Shown piece by piece: positions 37,642-51,015 of a DNA stretch of 64,000 nucleotides (its first letter is position 1; every line of letters begins with the position of its first letter). Source of the DNA: Dryas octopetala (Eukaryota; Streptophyta; Magnoliopsida; Rosales; Rosaceae). The notes beneath the pieces are model-generated. The model made no database searches, had not been told where the DNA came from, and worked only from the letters and a program-made list of their open reading frames with translations. The position numbers and the translations under genes were made by a program. The DNA lies in assembly GCA_963921425.1 (NCBI GenBank), contig OY992836.1, positions 17,873,614 through 17,937,613 on the forward strand, given 5' to 3'.

Positions 37642-38835
37642 CCCATCAGGTAGATTATGATCCATCAGAATTCACAAACATTTTCTGTAGAATGGTTTTA
37701 TTTAATACTTTCTTAACTTCTACATTGGTGCTTGTTAAAGATTGTTCTTCAATGAGTTGAATTTTAAGAATAGAATAGCCCTCCTCATAAATATACAAAT
37801 GGGGGTGTGGTCGCGGTTCAAACAGATCTAAATAGGGATCTGTCATACGGACCATTTCTCTATTAATTGGCTAATCATCCTACCAGTCATCAACGAATTT
37901 GACCTTTGCTTGATTTCTAATTTTAGCCTCCACAACCCACGTCACCACGTGCATGCATATAATATCAGAACTTCCGAATTTGATAAAATATGGCTCATTT
38001 TCCATATAATATATCCCTCTAATCTATAACCACAATTAAATTCCATACACATATTCTGTAAACTATAAGTTATGAAATAAAAATAGAAAAGATCATGAAT
38101 AAATGGTAAATTAATTGTTAATTTAGTAGTTTTTCTTTTCTCATTTGGAAGATATATTAAGTTAGAATCCTTGGTATCCCAAATAAAAATAATAATAATA
38201 GTGGACAGCCTTAAAAAAAAAAAATGCTATTTGTTCCACATTTGGGTAGATGTAGATCAATCTCATTAATGAAATGTGATAAACAAATAACAGTATTAGG
38301 AAAAAAAAATCTAAAATGATTTATCGGATGGGATGATATGCTATTTGTGCATCAAGAACCGATGCCCGCTGCCTAGGACGCGCCACTGCGCGCATTAAAA
38401 AAGTGTCTGTGAGCGTACGCAAACATAATTGACCGTTGAGCTGTATCGCTCTTCATGCGCCGCCACCACACCGAATACTTTCCCTGCAGCTCCGCCACAA
38501 CTGAAGGAGCTGCTGCAAAGCACTGTTTAACTACCCACTACCCACCTGCAAAGCGTACATATCCAGCTGCCACGTGGATTTGGGGCAAAAACACGCACAT
38601 ACTTTCGCGCGTAGGATTTACGTTGTCTCTCGGCACCTGAGAGAGTCCTTTGCTTCGGGGGACAGTTTCATACTTTCACATCAGCTCCTCCTCCTCCATC
38701 TCCAACTCAACTGAATTTTTTTTCCCTCTCGTTCGTTCTCTGAAAAGCTCAAAAGCAAATCTAATACTTTGGTGGTCCCTGCTAACTTACGCCGGCGTCA
38801 CTGTGCGCACACTCTAGGCCTCTCCTGCCTCTGCA

Positions 38836-41800
38836 ATGTGGCTCCGATCTTCTACGGTTCTCGTAGTACTACTCTCTCTCTGCTCTGTTACTGTTCCTTC
38901 GCTCGCTTTCCCTCTATTGGCCTCTGCTGTGTACACCGAGTCGAATGAGTCGAACGAGTCGCACTCGGTGGCTGAGGAGATCAATGCCGAGTCGAACAAC
39001 AACTCCTCGGAGCGCGCGAGATCCATTGAGGACGACAGCTTCGCTGGCATGATCGACCGCGCTCTGGAGCGGGAATTCCCTGAGAATGAGCAAACTGAAG
39101 GTTCTTAGATCCGAGCTTGAATTCCTCGTTTTGCATTTGCATTTCATGCTTTCTTTGCTGCACTGATTGTTTGCTTTGCTTCAGTTTCATACATTATTGC
39201 TAGGTCTGTTTGGTTATGGACAATGTGGAAAATGAGAATGCAAATGTTGAATTTAATTTGGTTGATCTTATCATTCTTTTTACTTATTATATTTTATTTT
39301 TTATAATACACATGTATATTTTCAACGAACCAAGCATAATGTTATGGAAAATTTGAAGCAAGTAATTAGGTAGATGATTTGCTCTAATTGTATTTTCTTG
39401 TGCAGCCACCGATGCTGGTAGCTTCAATAATAGCGTTTCCGAACAGCAGGTAGGTACTCACATGCTCTGACATTTGAGATTTTAAAGTAATGTGTTGGTG
39501 GTGTTTGAGAGTTAGGCGAGTGTGAGAAACCGAAACCAAGTTTAGAATTGCCGGTTTTGTAAGAGCTTGATGTTTTCAATTCTCAATGTAGTTGTTATGA
39601 AAGAGTTGTCCATATTGTTTAGGGTCCATTTACCGTGAATTGCTGTGAATATCTGAATGATGCAGAATGTTATCAGATTAAACTTGCAGGAAATAATGTA
39701 CTTGAACCTTGTTGTATGAATGCAACCATATATATTCAAACAAGGATTGCTTAATTGAGAACTTAGAAGTGTTTGAATAAAAAAAGGGAAGTTGATGTAT
39801 AAGACGGATGTCAACGAGGCAGTGCGGGTTGGGTTTGCCATTTCCATCACCGTCCTGCCCTGCCCCATTGGATAAACGAGGATCCCATCATTAGGCGGGG
39901 CCTTCATATTTTTTTTCCTTATTAAAATAATAAATTTCACCATAAATACATGAATATAGTGCACATATAATATACTAACACAAATCATATTATCCAGCAA
40001 AAAAGAAGAATACACAATATTATAATATAATAACATAGAACCATTATGTTTATTTTTTCACATTGAAATATTAACTTACATGAGCTCTTTTGCATAATCC
40101 CTGGCTTAAGATTGAATGCTTTTTTGTTTATTAGGCAGTTCTGGAAACCGTCGCTAGAGTTAAGTCCAAGAAAAATGACAGCAAGGAGGAGAAGTATGTG
40201 CTTCTATCTTTTGAATTGAAGACCAAATGTGTTGATTTCAATTTAATGGCAGTGGTTGTAATTGGAATAGGAATACTTTAAGTGAGTTCCCTGACATCTT
40301 TGTGAGCCTTATGTTGCTAGGTCGTTTCAGTTTCATGATGTTTTCAATCTGGATAATGAGAATGGAGCAGAAGATATGCCAACATTAATAGATCGAAAGG
40401 TATGTCTGTTACCTGTCATTGGAACAATGGATTTGTATTATTGTAATGTAGATAGGTAACATGAAAAATTTGTAGTACTGTGATGTAGATAATATGTTCA
40501 TAGTGATGATGCTATACTGCTGCTTTAGAAAATATATGCAACGTCTTGTGCTGAAGTTGTTACTTTCTTAATTACCAGAAAAAAAAGTTGTTACTATCTT
40601 GACATGCTGAATTTTTCTTTTAATCAGGACAATGTCTTTGTGATATCCAATCTCAAGTCAAAATATCCTGTGCTGCAATTGGACTTGAGGTCAGCTTACA
40701 TTTCCGTTTTGATTGCCCTTTGGCATAAATATGAGTGACAGAAGCTTTTGGCTGATATATCCTCTTCATGTTTTCAGATTGATTTCAGATCTGGTAGTTG
40801 TCATTGTTTCTGCAACTTGCGGTGGCATTGCCTTTGCCTGTGCTGGACAACCAGTCTGTTCACTATCCTTGCTCTTTGCTTTGTTTATAATGAATTTCTT
40901 TTTGAAGATCAGGAATTATCTTCTGTACTATGTCCTTGGCATTTATAATTTTACATACTAAGTCTTTGCTTTGCTTTAGATATGCATTCCGTCCAAAGAG
41001 TCATCTCTCAGAGTCTCACTACATTTTGAATTTTTTTAGGTTATTACTGGATATTTGCTAGCAGGTTCTATCATCGGACCTGGAGGCTTGAGTTTTGTCA
41101 GTGAAATGGTTCAAGTATGTTGTATTTATGCCTGGTCTACCTGACTGATTCTTTTTATTTATTATTTTTATTTGGGGGTGGGGGGTACCTGTGGTGGTCT
41201 TGTCCCAGATTATTGCAGTTGTTTTGTTAATGTATTCAAATTCATGTATTCTAAATGTTCCATATAGTAATTTGGTCTTTTTGTAATTCATTCTTTTTCC
41301 TTTTCTTCATTAATGTTTTAAACACCTGACTGTTCATACACACTGCCAACATGCTAAAAGCTGGGAATTAAGTGGCGAGATCTGCATAAAAAGCTGTAAA
41401 AGCTTCTTGGTGTTCAGTTACTTGTATTTTTTGTTTTGGCATGCAAATCATAGTTGCATGAACAAAGCAAGAAAGGAAATATAAGGGCATACTTGTAATG
41501 ATTTTATAATATACTTGATGTCTAAGAATTGTCATATAATATGTTCCTTTTTTACTTTTTAGGTAGCTTTATACATATTACTTCCCATTTCTTATTAAAA
41601 TATGTGCATGCAGGTTGAGACAGTGGCTCAGTTTGGGGTGATATTTCTTCTTTTTGGTTTGGGCCTGGAATTCTCGGCTGCTAAGGTTGGCTTGTAATTT
41701 AATGTTGCAGTATTCTTTTTGAGTTTTGTTTGTCAATTAATCTAGGACACAATACTACTCTCTACTTTTCAAGTTTGCAGCTTCGGGTTGTTCGAGCAGT

Positions 41801-44800
41801 GGCTATTCTGGGAGGTCTACTGCAGGTTTTCCTATTTATGTGCTTGTGTGGAATAACAGCCTCGGTATGTCTTGCATTTTAATCAACATTGTGTTACATA
41901 TCTAACGTGAAAAGAATACTTCACTAAAATTATCAATTTGGACTTCACTTGTTACCCAATTGGAATTTCCAATTGTCATACCTTGGGCTGGCCATTTAAA
42001 AAATTTACAAATATGATAAGGTGATTATATGTGTCTGAGGCTACGGAATTAATCCATGTGCACAAGTTAAATTAAACGGTTTTTCAATCACCTGTACTAT
42101 TTCAATTTGAATGTCATTCACATCATCTGTTGGTGTTACTTGATTGTTACAAGATAATGTCTCAATATACCATCAAAGTATTGTTCCAGACTTCCAGTTC
42201 TGTTTTTTGCAGTCAACAATACTGTGGTGGTTAGCCTGGACCACGGGAAGCCATTTTGCTCTAAGAACCTAGTGTAAATTAGGATTTCCAAAATTTTGTT
42301 GGTTTGCTTGCTTTTCATTTGATGAGTCCATGTTATGATTGTTTCCACTATCTTTTTTTTTTTCCACTTAAATCTGTGTGTCCAATGGATTCTGATGTGC
42401 ACAGCTGCATGCTATTTCTAGATATGCGGTGGGAGGCCTTCTGAAGGGGTATTTGTTGGTGCATTTCTTTCTATGTCTTCAACAGCAGTGGTAATTCTCT
42501 TCGCACTGATATTTGTTTATTTTCTCATTTACCACTTTTATTTTTACCTGGGAAAATATATGGATTGGTACCATATACCACTGTTGCATTTCTTTCCAGA
42601 TATTGGAATATTGAAATTTCTTTGTCCATGGTGATTGCTTCATCTTTTTTGGTCTGCAGGTTTTGAAGTTCTTGATGGAAAGAAATAGTATTAATGGTCT
42701 TCATGGTCAAGTCACAGTTGGAACACTTATACTGCAGGTATGTGGTACTGGTACCATGTACAAAATTTCTCACTTTGAAGCATCTATCACTGCTAAGTTT
42801 TTGTTACTTAGTATTTAAACTGTGATTGAAGATTCAGGCTTATGATTTCTCACTGTTTTAAACTATGTGACCTACAAGGACTGTGCTGTGGGTTTGCTAT
42901 TTGCTCTGCTTCCAGTTCTGGGTGGTACTTCTGGTATTCTTCAAGGAGTAATATCCATGACCAAATCGTAAGAAAAGATTATGAAAACCATCCTATCCTT
43001 TGAGTTTATGCAAATGTTTGTTAATAAATGCCTTTCATCTAATGCATAAACAACTCAACAAATTTTATCAGAACAGCACCAAAAGAAAAAACAGATGTAA
43101 AAAATTGTTTTTAAAAAGCTGGTGGCTGGCCAGAGTTAGCAATTTAAATTTTAAAGGTCTGCTTCTCTTTATCCTTGAGTGTTCAATATGAAGTTAATCT
43201 GTCATTGTTAAACTAGTAATATAACTTAAGGTTGTGCAGATGCAATAACTGAGAAATTTATGTTGTTTTCTATGCTTATGCTTTATTTAGGAGGTAGTAA
43301 GCAGGGGCATTTTCTTATACAAATTTCTGTAGTTCCTATTACAGAGCTACAGAAAGCCAAAAACAGCATAGTTGTCGCTTGGGTATAGATGTCTTTGGCA
43401 CATCTAGGAAACTCTTAACTATTCTGTTTCTCTAGTAAATGGACTTGTATTGAAATTAATTAGGTTTTACTTGTTTGAATTGTGTGTTATTGTCTCATGT
43501 CTCTTCACATACTAGATCATTATTACAGGTTGGTGGTTTTGCTTACATTTTTGGCCACATTGTCCGTATTATCACGTACTTGTGTACCGTGGTTCCTTAA
43601 GCTTATGATAAGCCTATCTTCTCAGGTATTGATAAATCTTCATTTTGACGCACTTTTATGCTTTAAGTTTGGAGCTGTTTTGGCTGAACAATTTATTTGT
43701 GCAGACTAACGAACTGTATCAATTGGCTGCAGTGGCATTCTGCTTACTTGTCGCCTGGGTTTGTCTCATTTCCTATTTTCTACACCTTTCATTTTATAGG
43801 ACAGACTCATTACAGTTAATATGCCCAAGAGGAACAGACTATTTACCATTCTTTTGAAAAAAATTTACTTTTTATCAACAATAAGATAAAAAGGAGGAAA
43901 GTAAAAAGAAAAAGGGGGAGTACCCTATACATCTTTCCCCCAGAGGTCTACCACATGTGCTTTCATGCACACATACATCTATCCAATGCCTGCCTGCAAA
44001 TATGGATATAATATGCATTTTTATGTCATTTCAGTGTAGTGATAAGCTGGGTTTAAGCCTTGAACTGGGTTCCTTTGCTGCGGGAGTGATGATATCAACA
44101 ACTGATCTGGGTCAGCATACACTTGAACAAGTAAGATATTCTTGTAACCTTGTTCATTTATGTGCTTCAGAAGTTGTGAGGTGCCTGATTGACATTTGTC
44201 AAGCTCTTTCATGCTTTACAAATTTTTTTTTCTCCTCATATGCTTCATGATAGATGATTCTAGAAAATGTCTAACGTAGGATTTTACCTATTAGTGTAAT
44301 ACTTGAGTATTGAAAGTTTCATGTTAGGAACAAGTGAATGTTTTGAGAAAGACAGAAAATAATGGAAACCTTCCAAATTGTTCCCTTCATGATACATTTT
44401 ACAAGAATGAAACAGGTAGGGGTGGGTTCGGATCGGTAACCGAACCGAAACCCCTAAACCGAAGACCGAACCGAACCCCTCCGGTAAGCCTCCACGGCAA
44501 CCGAGACCGAGACCGAAAAGCCGGTAAACCGATGTTCGGTCAACCGAAGAATTCGGTCGGCTCGGCTCGGTTATGGGCCTAGACCGAACACATGTTGGGC
44601 CATGTTTTGGGCCACATTTTGGGCTATTTTTGGGCCTTGACTCCATTCACTAATTTAGTATAATATATTAATATTATGGTTTAGGGTATTTTTAATTAGT
44701 TTATATATATTAAAAAACATATAAATTAAAATTATAGGGGTTTATAAATTTATATATGTTTTATATAAATTATAGAAATGTATTATATAAAATTATAAAT

Positions 44801-46313
44801 TATTTATTAGAAATGTATAAGAAATGTATTAGAAATGTATAAAAATGAATTATGTAAATGATTTGTTAAATATATTCGGTTCGGTTCGGTTTACCGACGG
44901 TTTAAGGATATGGGAACCGGGACCGAGTCCGAACCTCCCGGTTCGGTAGTCAAACCGAACTTCCGGTACGGTTTTTTTCGGTATCGGTTGGGCCGGTTTC
45001 GGGCTCGGCCTCGGTTTTTCGGTCAACCCGACCCAGCCCTAGAAACAGGAGTATAAATCACCAAGAAAACTTCTTGATTAAGAGCAGCTGCTTGAGCTGA
45101 ATAATACTGAACCACTGGTAAAAATTAAGTTTTAAAATATACAGAGTGTGATTTTTCCAGTTGACCTGTTGTGGTACATAATATTGATTTCTTCTGATCA
45201 ATTATCATAATATTTCAATTGAATGTCTTTACATGGTTTTATACTCTTATTTGGGGTTTATTGTCTTTCAGGTTGAGCCCATTCGCAATTTCTTTGCTGC
45301 TCTTTTTCTTGCCAGCATTGGGATGTTAATACATGTTCATTTCCTTTGGATTCATGTTGATATTTTATTAGCAGCTGTTATATTGGTAGTCATTATAAAA
45401 ACTATAGTGGTCGCCACTGTTGTCAAGGGATTTGGATACAATAACAAGACTTCCCTTCTTGTAAGATTTCAACAAACTTTAACACGGTTTTATCTCCATT
45501 TTTACTATTTCATACCTTTTATTGACGGAGGGGCCTTAGGTTATCCCATATGCGTAGGTTGGGATGTCTCTGGCACAAATCGGAGAATTTGCTTTTGTTC
45601 TTCTAAGCCGTGCTTCTAATCTTCATCTGGTTGAGGTGAGGGCTTCACCTGTAAATTTTCTTCCTAAGAATTTATTTGAGATGGAAGTTAATTTCTTTAC
45701 ATTCCCCACCTAATCTAGGGGATGAACTGAGCCTATAAGCTGACATTGTAACTGAAGGTTTTAACTATTGCAGGGTAAATTATATCTGTTGCTTCTAGGC
45801 ACAACAGCTCTCAGTCTGGTATGTGAAACGTCTTGTCCTATGTTACTTTTGTGGCTTGGTGTCTGTGTTATTATGGTCAACTGTCTCTGGTGTATTTGTA
45901 GATATTTGTTAAAATAACCAATTTCAATCAATTTTTGTTCACTTTCATATTTTTTGGAAATGTTGTTAGTTAAATGCCACGTATTGAACCAAGTTCCAAT
46001 GGTTGGGATATTGATTCATGCAATGTAATTGCGCAGGTGACTACGCCATTTCTTTTCAAGCTGATTCCGACTGTTATTCATCTTGGGGTATTGTTGCGGT
46101 GGTTCCCTCCCGATAGCCCAAGTGAGGTAATGATCTGCACTTGAATATTTACTCGATAAATTTTCACCATGCAAAAAGGTCTTTCAGTTTACAGTTCTGC
46201 CTATCTTTATAATGGTTTCTCCTCACGCCCAGATTGGATTTAAAGGAGACATCTTCCGCTCAGACAGTGCCAAGCGTATTGCTTTGATGGTCCAAGGCTC
46301 TCATGATTCATGA
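38836..46313 (+). CDS. KEA4: K+/H+ efflux antiporter, KEA4/5/6 group
   Basis: Twenty exons encode 593 residues: 38836-39100, 39406-39449, 40135-40193, 40321-40399, 40628-40689, 40778-40853, 41040-41114, 41614-41685, 41781-41864, 42422-42490, 42660-42737, 42879-42967, 43529-43625, 43705-43758, 44035-44130, 45272-45460, 45558-45635, 45774-45818, 46037-46126 and 46233-46313. An N-terminal signal peptide (MWLRSSTVLVVLLSLCSV) and an acidic, Ser/Asn-rich lumenal segment precede a CPA2-type exchanger core of some 12 membrane segments. Core landmarks are TGYLLAGSIIGPGG, FGLGLEFS, GAFLSMSSTAV, QDCAVGLLFALLP and QIGEFAFVLLSRAS. The glutamine-aspartate in LQDC is the ion-exchange motif of the family. 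KEA4-6 sit in Golgi, TGN and prevacuolar membranes and balance K+ and pH. The number suffix follows synteny; KEA5 or KEA6 cannot be excluded. Intron 15 holds a 625-bp hAT-like element. Confidence 0.95.
39790..39915. repeat. GC-rich patch in KEA intron 2, likely transposon remnant
   Basis: A short stretch with GTGCGGGTTGGGTTTGCC and inverted GC-rich partners (CCTGCCCTGCCCC, GGCGGGGCC) stands out from the AT-rich intron. It resembles the G+C-rich ends of hAT-like non-autonomous elements but has no clear borders. Confidence 0.4.
40556..40600. mobile_element. Micro-insertion ending in poly(A), KEA intron 4
   Basis: GTTGTTACTTTCTT (40556-40569) and GTTGTTACTATCTT (40587-40600) flank a 17-nt insert, AATTACCAG then A(8). 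One mismatch in 14 suggests an older event. Confidence 0.7.
44409..45049. mobile_element. 625-bp hAT-like non-autonomous element in KEA intron 15
   Basis: The element 44417-45041 begins TAGGGGTGGGTTCGG and ends in CAGCCCTA. It is flanked on both sides by GAAACAGG (44409-44416, 45042-45049). The outer 120-160 bp at each end are rich in CCGAAC/GTTCGG repeats that are inverted between the ends. The middle (about 44640-44870) is very AT-rich. TAGGGNTG ends and an 8-bp duplication are hAT features. Small open frames inside it are artefacts of the repeats. Confidence 0.92.
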
Positions 46314-47126
46314 TATTAAATAAAACATGAACCCGAAAAATGCAATTTTCAGCCTTTACCTGATGGGGTTGTTATACTCTGGAGGACAGGTATTGAAGAG
46401 TGCAAAGGAAGTCGACTGAGTGAAAAGTTTATATACCGTAAAGCTCCTTAATTGTTGCCTCCCTACTTTCCATGCATCTTAATCACTGAGCAAGGGTGGA
46501 TCATAATGCACCATTTGAGACAAAGAAAAAGAGACTGCAGCGGAGATATGATCATGAGAAATATGCTTCTAGTTCATTATCGAATGGCTTTTTTTTTTTT
46601 GTCCATTTTGTAATGTAAATCATTCCCCTCCCCCCCTCCTGCTCCCGAGGTCGATTAATTTTATTTTTTTCCTAGTTAAAAATCAGTGCAGTTTCGAAAC
46701 TCAAGTGTATAATGGGTACCACAAATTTTTTCTTCTTTAAGATTTTGATCGTCTCACGGATTTGATTGACAATGTAGAAATACTATATAGTTTATGGATG
46801 GTATAAACAGAGAGATGCTTAGAGGAAATTGCTTTTCTTATCAACCTTTAAGTAAAGGTTATTATCAATAACCAGAACCCAAATGTTAATAAACATAAAT
46901 CGATGTCTGCAATTTTAAAATTGCATACTTTTTTGGCCTAAAATAATAAAATCAATAGTTTAAACCGCACTCAAAGTAGGGCATTTCCCATTTTTTTTAA
47001 CACCGGGGATATAATGACCCTTTCACCCGCTCACCATGGCATGTGGAATTATACGTTCAATCTCCTTGGATGAGGTCCAGTAAAAGGTGGTAATGATGAA
47101 ATTTATTGACAAAAATATAGTAATTA

Positions 47127-47183
47127 ACCATTCATAGAGATCCTTGGCCAAAAAAAAAAAAAAAAAAAACCATTCATAGAGAT
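47127..47183. mobile_element. Micro-insertion CCTTGGCC-A(n) with 15-bp target duplication
   Basis: ACCATTCATAGAGAT at 47127-47141 is repeated exactly at 47169-47183. The insert between is CCTTGGCC then A(19). Confidence 0.88.
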
Positions 47184-49139
47184 TCAGAGTTACCCTCTAA
47201 TCTAATTAAGTTTGCAATGAGACAGAAGGTGGTTGGTTGCGAGAAGTACTCCAAAATTCAAATATGTAGTGAGACAAAATATATATAGAGATCGAGAAAG
47301 ACTACTTACTGGTCATGGGCCAAGCTCTAATCTAATCTAAGTCTACAAAAGTCAATATTGAATACACCTCTGCATTTTTAAGTTTGCTCAACATAAAAAT
47401 TAACAAAGAAACATATATCCTTGTAATTAAGATAGATCATGAACTGGAAGCTAGCTAGAAGCCTTGAACCAAAGTTCTGGTGATGTCACCTCCCACAACT
47501 CCGCCGTTGGTTTAATAACTAAAAGATCTTCCAACATGCAACAGCTCTCCGTTGGTTGATTCCACAATATATGCCGCAACAGAAGTTGGAGCAAATAACG
47601 TTAATTAATCTCAGTCAGACCCATCAATTAAACGGCCCTTAATGAAGGATCGAAGGCCATTATATATAGCTCATATTGTTGTTGAGAACATAATCTATTT
47701 AGTGGTGAAAGTTACATATTATTAGAAGTCATCTTTGATGTTATGGTTGAAACTTGAAAGTGATGCTTAGAGATGTGAATTGCATTCGTAAAAGTCATGA
47801 CTAGTACTTTTGTTTCTTAATTTATCAGGGGATCGATTTCCAACATCGACCCTTTTGTGCTGCGTATAGAAAAATCAATCTCAATAGTGTTACGTACTAT
47901 TATATCATATATATTCTATCATACTCCACTATGATGATTTTCGTAAAAGTCATATTTACTATTTCATCATCACATACAAGTAGAAACTGAAATATTTGGT
48001 ATCACAATACGTTCTGGACTTACATAGCAATTAAGTATATATATATCTGAGTTTGGTATATTGCTTACTCAACGGACATTGAAGTAGTGTCTTTCACGCT
48101 TTACATGTATATAGGCTTAATCCATTTAATAAATCAGAATTTAAGAAGGCCTAATCTTCGTCAAATATGCACTTAAAACATATTTAAAAAACAATATATT
48201 GCTGTTTCATATGGAAGTCGTTGAAGTGATATGGTAATGATGCTTAGCACCTAATATGACCCTAAACCCTAATATATGTGTAAATGACGTGGTGAAAATT
48301 ACCATAAAGCATATAGAAATTACAATATATCTCCAACTGATAAATACAGGTAATAAAGTAATGATGGTACTGTAGGTTTCTGATACTTAAAGAAACCCAA
48401 AGTATATATGGTTGACCAATATATGAAAGCAAAAGTTAACCATTACCCACCACCATATTGAAGATGAATGACATTGGCAAAAAGAACCAAAACCATTTCT
48501 TTTTTAAGGGCCAATTAATTGATAGCAATAAGCTACTTAATTATCATAATGGGGACTCATGATTCTAGTAATATTAAGTATGTGTCAATGGTATTTTCAA
48601 ACATATGCACATTGTAATATAAACGTGTGAACTGGTTTTAGCTAGGAACTGAATTAAGTAGAATCTTCTATATGTATGTGCTGATAATTAACTTGAATGG
48701 GAAGAAAACAAACCATGCAATTAACGACTAATGAGAAAGATTAATCCATCAACTAATAACTAAGATGGTGGGGTAGTAATCCAAGTTTTACTGATATAGA
48801 TTGTTCACTAGTTTTGTAAGTAAACCTTTATTTATTAATTGGGTGTTCACAAGCTGATCACCCATATCATGTAAGCAATTAATATATATATCTCTACAAA
48901 AATATTTTTATTTGTCAAATAGTATGATATTTTATGTTATCAGATTATTAATTTGAAAAAATCTTGTTATAGGAATCAAATTCACAATTTAATAATATAA
49001 TGTATAAAATATATCCATATAAAAAATTTATTATATGTGTATATGTATATGTGACATGCATGATATATATGGTTTTTCAATGCAAAAATACTTTTGTTTC
49101 TTTTATTATTTATGATGTAAATGCTTTAGTTTTGCAAAC

Positions 49140-49141
<2 letters not shown>

Positions 49142-49172
<31 letters not shown>
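49142..49172. repeat. (TA)n microsatellite
   Basis: About 15 TA units lie 20 bp before the TRIM. Confidence 0.95.
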
Positions 49173-49174
<2 letters not shown>

Positions 49175-49192
49175 GGTGCAGGGCCTGCAGCT

Positions 49193-49525
49193 TGATAGAA
49201 TTACAGTATCAAACTTAAAATTAATTGGCAATAGATGAAGAGGCCCAAGACTAAGCACATATGTTAAGTTCTAGTTTTCTAATGTGGGACATTGCTCCAC
49301 ATTACTCTCAACACGCCCCCGCATGTGTGGCAAGATTTTGAGCCTTACATGTGAACAAATTGTATTGGATGACGTGAGAGCATATGTGGTCGTTGGACCT
49401 TACACGCGGATAACCAAGCTCTGATACCATAATAGAATTAGAGTATCTAATCCAAAACTAATTGACAATGAGTGGAGAGGTCCAAGATTTATAAGCACAT
49501 ATGCTAAACTCTAGTTTTTCAATAA
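49193..49525 (-). mobile_element. TRIM retrotransposon (miniature LTR element), one LTR truncated
   Basis: Read on the minus strand: a 5' LTR (about 49525-49430, missing its outer end) is followed directly by TGGTATCAGAGC (49429-49418). That 12-mer is the standard primer-binding site complementary to initiator-Met tRNA. About 100 bp of internal sequence and a G-rich polypurine stretch (GCGGGGGCG, near 49320-49314) come next. The 3' LTR (49313-49193) starts TGTTGAGAG and ends CTATCA. The two LTR copies share GAATTA, GTATC, CAATTAATTTT-like and CATATGTGCTTA blocks at roughly 80% by eye. There are no coding domains. Confidence 0.85.
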
Positions 49526-50699
49526 TAAAGCTTGCTAGTTGCTGCTGACGGGAAGAGTTCAAAGGCACATATGACAATAATTTAAGATTATGCTTCATAT
49601 ATATAAAAAATGGGCTATCTTTTCCTCCACTGGTTAATGCGTACGTATGATATTAATTAATATAATTAATTTTTTTCTGTTTCCTTGTTGACTGAATGGG
49701 ATCATACTATATTATATGCGCATATGGCCTATACCTCTCACAAGAATAATTTATTAAACATGGGTTCAAAGACTTCAAACTCGATCATCCAGCTTTTGGT
49801 TTGATGTTTATATTGATACAAATTGATGAACAATTAATACACGTCTATGTTTTTAAACTCTAAATTTAGACTGCACATTTAGCTAAAAATCAATTTAATT
49901 AATTAATAATCGAGAGTTACAGTTTAATTTGAGAACATTTCCAAAACACCAAAATGGTTAATACAGAGCTCCAATAAGGCAATAAGGATGATAGTAATGT
50001 TTATAAAAAGGTTACATTTTAAATGGGACTGCTTGGGTGTGTTGCTAAAGAAAAAACAAAGTTCTATCCTCCACAGGAGTCATGTGAACCTTAAAGTGAT
50101 GGATATGTGGGTTTGATTGAGTAAAAGTTCCAAATAATTGGTACACCCCAAAGATAGCTACAGGTATTAAAGAAGATATAAAATGTTGGTTGAAAAGTCA
50201 CAGTAGTTTAAAAGTGATAATAAATATGACAGATGGTATTCATTCAAGCAGACAAATACAAACATAAAGACACAGAAAGATCTATATAAGGATTTCACAG
50301 GACATGTGGGTACGTACTATTTCAACTATATAGACAATTACAGTACCAATTTTCCCCTACCGGTAGCTAGCTTGGTAGATATAAGATATTTACTTCTTAG
50401 TATGAGATTCTTGTTTCTTTTTCTGGCTAAGCAGGTATAAAACATGTTTTGGTATATATACAAAGCTTAAAACGACATAGTTTTGAATATAAATATCATA
50501 TCTAACGCATAAAACATAACTTTTAGTACATAATATATAGTGGCTAGCCCTTTTAATGGACTGGCTAGAAAGATATAAAAAATCTATGAACTGTATGTTA
50601 ACTTTGCTAGAGCCTAGAGTACAATATTATGAAACTCCTAGAATGTGATACTGTGTTTTCTTTTGAACTTGTGGACAATATTGCTTTCTTATCTTAAAA

Positions 50700-50700
<1 letters not shown>

Positions 50701-50736
<36 letters not shown>
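50701..50736. repeat. (TA)n microsatellite
   Basis: About 18 uninterrupted TA units in gene-free DNA. Confidence 0.95.
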
Positions 50737-50741
<5 letters not shown>

Positions 50742-50985
50742 AATGCATAGAGATGTGTCAGCTGTGTGGTCAGTTCATACAATAAATTAAATTAGTTAAT
50801 ACCTTTGTCCTTTGATCTTATATATAATATGGATATTGATTTTCATACTCCAAATCTCAAATTGTGCCACACATGGCGATGGCGTGTAGACATGTGGCAC
50901 AAATCGATCGACAGAGACAATAATATATCCAAGATTTGTCCCTCGTCAAGTCGTCAGAAAGTAAAACAAGAATTAATATTGGAGA

Positions 50986-51015
50986 AATATTAATAATAAT
51001 AATAATAATAATAAT
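50986..51015. repeat. (TAA)n microsatellite
   Basis: Nine or so TAA/ATA units follow an AT-rich stretch. Confidence 0.9.

Larger units (their letters stand above)
34419..38835. other. 4.4-kb intergenic region filled with small transposons
   Basis: The region contains a 273-bp MITE (34615-34887), the second MULE-like copy (35962-36732), a related but diverged MITE (about 36948-37248), an inverted-repeat segment (about 37391-37570) and a poly(A) micro-insertion (37601-37641). The final 450 bp before 38836 are GC-richer, with a CCACGTGG core at 38571-38578, and are probably the KEA promoter and leader. No protein-coding sequence was recognised. Confidence 0.7.

Noticed and set aside
42340-42372. 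TTTCCACT repeat around a T-run in KEA intron 9
   Set aside because: Only 8 bp and overlaps the T-run; slippage explains it.
44284-44646. Open frames on both strands in KEA intron 15
   Set aside because: They lie largely inside the hAT-like element and come from its GTTCGG/CCGAAC repeats.
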